Shown here piece by piece: positions 6,850 to 9,009 of a stretch of 9,009 bases of DNA. The notes under the pieces are model-generated. The model did not search any database. It was not told where the DNA came from and saw only the letters and a list, made by a program, of their open reading frames with translations. Origin of the DNA: Oscillospiraceae bacterium (GTDB taxonomy: Bacteria > Bacillota > Clostridia > Oscillospirales > Ruminococcaceae); NCBI GenBank assembly GCA_016296485.1, contig JAEDJF010000059.1, positions 1-9,009 of the forward strand. The letters are read 5' to 3'. Numbering within the stretch: position 1 is the stretch's first letter; every line of letters begins with the position of its first letter. A program made the translations under genes and the position numbers.

Positions 6850-6870
6850 TTATGACACGAATTATGACAC
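6850..6870. repeat. Paired direct repeat, TTATGACAC twice, beside the recombinase gene
   Basis: TTATGACAC occurs at 6850-6858 and 6862-6870, offset by 12 bases, about one helical turn. Just to the left TGCGAAA occurs at 6824-6830 and 6840-6846. They lie in the 158-base strip between the tRNA and the recombinase stop codon, where accessory recombinase-arm or excisionase binding sites are often found. The rest of the strip (6765-6823) shows nothing I recognise. The role is inferred from position and spacing only. Confidence 0.5.
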
Positions 6871-6880
6871 AACGGGCGCT

Positions 6881-6902
6881 AAAAATTACTCCATTAAGGA
6901 GT
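6881..6902 (-). terminator. Weak intrinsic terminator overlapping the recombinase stop
   Basis: Reading leftward, ACTCC (6898-6902) and GGAGT (6888-6892) form a five-base stem with a TTAAT loop, followed after the TAA stop by TTTTT (6881-6885). The hairpin includes the last codons of the recombinase gene. The stem is short, so it may be inefficient. Confidence 0.35.
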
Positions 6903-7623
6903 TGAACTTTTTTGTTACAGCATTGGAAGCGATTTTTGTTTCTGTTGGCAGACAATGAGTATAAATATTTTGGAGAGTTGATACAGAAGTCCAGCCGCCG
7001 CGCTGCATTATATATTTATCCGGGATACCTTGAGCGTGTAGAAATGTTGTTCCATAGTGGCGTAAATCATGGAAGCGGAATTTGAAATTCAAAGAGTTCA
7101 ATTTTCGCACAAATTGATTTTCGAGCCCGTTCGGAGTACATGAAATTATTTCTCCGGGTTTATCAGGTATCATATCAATAATACTTTTTGGAAGTTCGAC
7201 GGTTCTATAACTTCCGTATGTTTTCGGTGGTTTTAAAACAAATGATTCTGTTTCATTTTTTACTTTTGCTTTATTTATTGTCACAGTATTATGCACGCGG
7301 TCAATATCAGCGTTTGTTAAAGCACAGATTTCAGACCGCCGGGCGGGGATAAAAGCCGCAAGCGCAACAGCTATTCCGAGTTCGGTTCCTTCCGTAGCTT
7401 TCAGCAAAGTTTTTAATTCCTCATCTGTAACAACATGATATTCAACTTTTTCTTTTTGCGGGAGGGTTACGTCAATATCTTTTCCATATCCGAAAAAAGA
7501 CAATACACTTATTAAATAGCCGTAAATATTTCTTACCGTTTTGGGTGAGAGGGTTGCGCTGAAATTATTTATCCATTTTTGGGAAAGCTGAGTATCTATT
7601 GCGGAAATATCATAATCCCACAT
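6886..7623 (-). CDS. int: Phage-type tyrosine recombinase/integrase, N-terminally short
   Basis: A 245-residue tyrosine recombinase. Residues 1-45 match the end of the core-binding SAM-like domain (S-P-K-T-V-R-N-I-Y-G at 26-35). The catalytic domain (about 60-240) has every expected active-site residue: R95 in P-A-R-R-S-E-I, K134 in the beta-hairpin K-T-Y-G-S-Y-R, H185 and R188 in HDLRHYGTT, W211 in R-G-G-W (this group uses Trp where others have His) and the nucleophile Y221 in N-I-Y-T-H. Family members are usually 350-400 residues with an arm-binding domain in front; that part and half of the core-binding domain are missing. Upstream codons read S-I-E-S-V-D-K-P in frame, then reach TGA at 7651-7653. 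ATG 7623 has no SD. The catalytic part looks intact, but the gene may be a remnant or start in an unusual way. Its bases are more AT-rich than the clpC-like gene. Confidence 0.85.
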   Translation of the reverse strand: MWDYDISAIDTQLSQKWINNFSATLSPKTVRNIYGYLISVLSFFGYGKDIDVTLPQKEKVEYHVVTDEELKTLLKATEGTELGIAVALAAFIPARRSEICALTNADIDRVHNTVTINKAKVKNETESFVLKPPKTYGSYRTVELPKSIIDMIPDKPGEIISCTPNGLENQFVRKLNSLNFKFRFHDLRHYGTTFLHAQGIPDKYIMQRGGWTSVSTLQNIYTHCLPTETKIASNAVTKKFNSLME

Positions 7624-7643
7624 AGGCTTATCGACGCTTTCTA

Positions 7644-7672
7644 TTGACTTTCACTCCTTTTGAGTTTATAAT
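7644..7672 (+). promoter_or_regulatory. Strong sigma-A promoter reading rightward into the cargo
   Basis: TTGACT (7644-7649) and a perfect TATAAT (7667-7672) are exactly 17 bases apart. A start near 7679 gives a leader of about 120 bases before the ATG at 7799. The promoter lies just upstream of the leftward recombinase start, so the two transcription units are back to back. The leader contains a small hairpin, TCCTG/CAGGA (7690-7705). Confidence 0.75.
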
Positions 7673-7737
7673 CTTATCGAGAGAGGCGCTCCTGTTGCAG
7701 CAGGAACAAAGCCAACCCCGAAAAGATTTATAATCTT
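7665..7737. repeat. Direct repeat TTTATAATCTT flanking the leader
   Basis: The 11-base word TTTATAATCTT occurs at 7665-7675, where it contains the promoter -10, and again at 7727-7737. In the second copy the flanking bases create a palindrome, AAGATT-TAT-AATCTT (7723-7737). It could be a repressor operator pair placed over the -10 and downstream, or the trace of a small duplication. No regulator gene for it is visible in the window. Confidence 0.45.
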
Positions 7738-7798
7738 GAGAATTGCCGTTCCTTATTTGCTTGGGGGCGGTTATTTCTTTTTAAAGAGGTTTGCGCTT

Positions 7799-7843
7799 AT
7801 GGAAATAACATTACAGGCAACGCTCAGACAGACGCTTCCATAA
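7799..7843 (+). CDS. Short ORF, possible displaced 5' end of the next gene
   Basis: ATG 7799 has a good SD (AAAGAGG, 7783-7789) and is the first start after the rightward promoter. It encodes only 14 residues, MEITLQATLRQTLP, then TAA at 7841-7843. The next gene continues in the +1 frame from the same spot, reading I-S-E-V-M-Q-D-I-V-A-A-V. The M-x-I-T-x-x-A-T opening is like the start of small phage and plasmid proteins that carry an A/P/Q-rich linker, which is what follows here in the other frame. I therefore read it as either the real N-terminus cut off by a one-base indel (mutation or assembly error), a coupled leader peptide, or a frameshift site. Confidence 0.4.
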   Translation: MEITLQATLRQTLP

Positions 7844-7851
7844 GTGAAGTT

Positions 7852-9009
7852 ATGCAGGATATTGTCGCGGCGGTAAAAAACACTATGCCGCATAAAGCAA
7901 ACTCCGAGGTAAACGTTCAGACACAGCAGGAAGCCCCCGCAGAGGAAGCGTTGGAACAGGCGGCAAACATTCCAACCGAAACAAAAACAGAGCAGGAAGC
8001 GCCGTTTGCAAGCCCCACAGAAAAGACATTCGAGCAGAGGGCGGAGGAACTTTACAAGCAGGGTAAAAGCTGGGGAGAAATCGGAAAGACGTTACAGGCG
8101 GAATATCACCCCGACTGGAATGTTGATAACGTCAAAAAAGAAGCAAGGAACTATATCCGCAAATCTGATTTTTACGGAGAAAAGGGCATACCGAAGCCGG
8201 AAGAAAAAACTATTGACAACGGCAAAGGGGAAGAATATAATCAAGGTGAAAGCGGATATGCGATAATCGCACCGTATTTCGACAGGCAGGTTTCCGGTTC
8301 CGAAGATGTTGCAAAAGCACAGGCAGAAGCGGAAAATGAGTTTTTGGGGAGAGCGGAGCAGGTTGCGAATCAAAGCGGCACAAAGATACTCGGCGTTTCC
8401 AAAAACATAGGCGGTTATACTTTTGACGAAAACACGGGAGAAAGGGTAACCGAAATAAGTTACAGCTTCGAGATAAACGGAACGGAAGAAGCAAGACAGG
8501 TATTTTCTTCGCTTATGGGCGATATAGGATACGAAGCGCAGGACAGCGTTGTTCCGGGAAGATATGTTGAAAACATAGACGAAGCGAACGCAATGGAGTT
8601 TGATATTCATTACAAAGGGCTTTCGGCTTTTGACATAATCAACGAAATTCTTACGCCGAACGGAGTATTCGATTACACCATAGACGAAACGAACAAGATT
8701 ATACGGATTTTGGACTTTGACCCCCAAAACCCCACGACAGGTCAGGCAATAGCGGACACAATAGAAGCTAAATTAGGAGGATTTTTCAATGGAACAGACT
8801 ACCAGCCAACCCAAAGCAAATTACTCTATGCGGGAGATAGAGCAGATGTATATCGCAAAGGGCTGGAAAAGAGCGAACAAACCGGCGGGGACGGGCTTCG
8901 TGACTATTACCTTTCGGCACAATCCGCAAATGAAGCCCTCCGAAACAGACAGCGACAAATAAACAAACAGGCAGAAAACGAAGCCGGAGCAGAAAGCCCC
9001 GGCTTTTCT
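7852..9009 (+). CDS. Unrecognised cargo protein, open at the right edge
   Basis: This frame is open from 7672 to the window end; the first ATG is at 7852 and at least 386 codons follow. I do not recognise the protein. Residues 1-20 are hydrophobic-helical, 24-58 form an A/E/Q/T-rich linker, and 60-106 form a helix-rich segment whose E-L-Y-K-Q-G-K-S-W-G-E-I-G-K-T pattern resembles a helix-turn-helix. After another charged linker, about 136-290 contains two alike alpha/beta units: strand E-I-S-Y-S-F-E-I (201-208) then helix E-E-A-R-Q-V-F-S-S-L, and strand A-M-E-F-D-I-H-Y (247-254) then helix A-F-D-I-I-N-E-I-L. The end is charged and rich in N, Q, R and E. No signal peptide or membrane segment is seen. 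ATG 7852 has only a weak SD, so the true start may be the ATG at 7799 plus a frameshift. A long multidomain mobile-element protein is possible but unproven. Confidence 0.65.
   Translation, partial: MQDIVAAVKNTMPHKANSEVNVQTQQEAPAEEALEQAANIPTETKTEQEAPFASPTEKTFEQRAEELYKQGKSWGEIGKTLQAEYHPDWNVDNVKKEARNYIRKSDFYGEKGIPKPEEKTIDNGKGEEYNQGESGYAIIAPYFDRQVSGSEDVAKAQAEAENEFLGRAEQVANQSGTKILGVSKNIGGYTFDENTGERVTEISYSFEINGTEEARQVFSSLMGDIGYEAQDSVVPGRYVENIDEANAMEFDIHYKGLSAFDIINEILTPNGVFDYTIDETNKIIRILDFDPQNPTTGQAIADTIEAKLGGFFNGTDYQPTQSKLLYAGDRADVYRKGLEKSEQTGGDGLRDYYLSAQSANEALRNRQRQINKQAENEAGAESPGFS
8789..8962 (+). CDS. Small ORF (57 aa) with perfect SD, overlapping the cargo gene in another frame
   Basis: AGGAGG at 8775-8780 lies eight bases before ATG 8789, the best ribosome binding site in this part of the window. 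The 57-residue product begins MEQTTSQPKANYSMREIEQM, continues with a basic Y-I-A-K-G-W-K-R stretch and a beta-like T-G-F-V-T-I-T-F-R-H, and stops at TAA 8960-8962. It lies wholly inside the frame of the larger cargo ORF, one frame away. First-position purine content is similar in the two frames where I counted, so composition does not decide between them. Either the two genes overlap, or the larger gene really ends earlier and a sequence error hides it. I do not recognise the family. Confidence 0.45.
   Translation: MEQTTSQPKANYSMREIEQMYIAKGWKRANKPAGTGFVTITFRHNPQMKPSETDSDK

Larger units (their letters stand above)
6727..9009. mobile_element. Left end of an element integrated next to tRNA-Gly (right end outside window)
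   Basis: A tyrosine recombinase directed at the 3' end of a tRNA gene, short paired direct repeats between the two, and a shift to visibly more AT-rich sequence in the recombinase gene together suggest an integrated element. Everything right of the recombinase reads rightward, as cargo usually does. The exact boundary cannot be set: the attachment core may lie inside the tRNA 3' half, and the other copy lies beyond the window. The only cargo seen is the start of one unrecognised protein, so I cannot say whether this is a phage, a conjugative element or a remnant. Confidence 0.55.

Noticed and set aside
7628..7780. 50-codon minus-strand frame upstream of the recombinase, containing a C-S-C and ending K-V-N-R-K-R-R
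   Set aside because: Protein-like composition and it ends four bases before the recombinase ATG, but it has no ATG, GTG or TTG before the GTG eight codons from its end, and I see no match to an excisionase or to the missing integrase domain.
8006..8266. 86-codon plus-strand frame beginning MQAPQKRHSSRGRR
   Set aside because: Very basic shadow frame without SD; it lies within the better supported cargo frame.
8092..8727. 211-codon open frame on the minus strand opposite the cargo gene
   Set aside because: It is rich in F, R, V and Y as expected of an antisense shadow, and the plus-strand frame is longer, with a promoter in front.
1..9009. CRISPR array, rRNA or insertion sequence
   Set aside because: No regularly spaced repeats, no rRNA-like conserved segments and no transposase with terminal inverted repeats are visible on either strand.

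Overview
The window looks like chromosomal DNA of a Gram-positive anaerobe (Bacillota, most likely class Clostridia), joined at its right side to the end of an integrated mobile element. The clues are strong AGGAGG-type ribosome binding sites, a KtrAB-type potassium system, a ClpC-type unfoldase, a PF06541-type membrane protein, a tRNA-Gly with encoded CCA, and compact intrinsic terminators. The taxonomic call is inference; no ribosomal or marker gene is present.

Left part, 1-2077. A leftward gene, probably a flavin reductase, is cut by the window edge and has a good sigma-A promoter. Divergent from it run a four-helix-type membrane protein (PF06541 family), a 68-residue small protein with a well-placed SD, and a 360-residue tandem-repeat P-loop ATPase (PRK06851-like). 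The second half of that ATPase has lost its Walker A motif. An 11-bp stem terminator with A and T tracts on its two sides closes this rightward group and the converging leftward group.

Middle part, 2076-4154. ktrB (K+ translocation pore) and ktrA (RCK gating ring) form a leftward two-gene operon. They are coupled by a stop codon that overlaps the next SD. The operon has a near-consensus promoter whose -35 overlaps a candidate promoter for the divergent clpC-like gene.

4316-6601 is a stand-alone ClpC-like Hsp100 unfoldase. It has both AAA+ modules and a GLGF ClpP-docking loop. The coiled-coil middle domain that normally binds MecA/McsB is replaced by about 18 residues, and the usual ctsR-mcsA-mcsB neighbours are absent. 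It is followed by a tRNA-Gly(CCC) gene with its own consensus promoter and a terminator.

Right part, from about 6727 to the edge, is the accessory region. A tyrosine recombinase points toward the tRNA gene and lacks its usual N-terminal part. Between tRNA and recombinase lie paired short direct repeats, the layout expected of an element inserted at a tRNA 3' end. Right of the recombinase a textbook promoter fires rightward into a large open frame that runs off the window (open 7672-9009). Its protein is unrecognised: a basic N-terminal region, an A/E/Q/T-rich linker, a helix-turn-helix-like segment and two similar alpha/beta units. Its 5' end appears frameshifted, and a second small ORF with a perfect SD lies inside it in another frame. 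This right end is the part of the window most likely to hold undescribed biology, but the element is truncated and its cargo cannot be judged from here.
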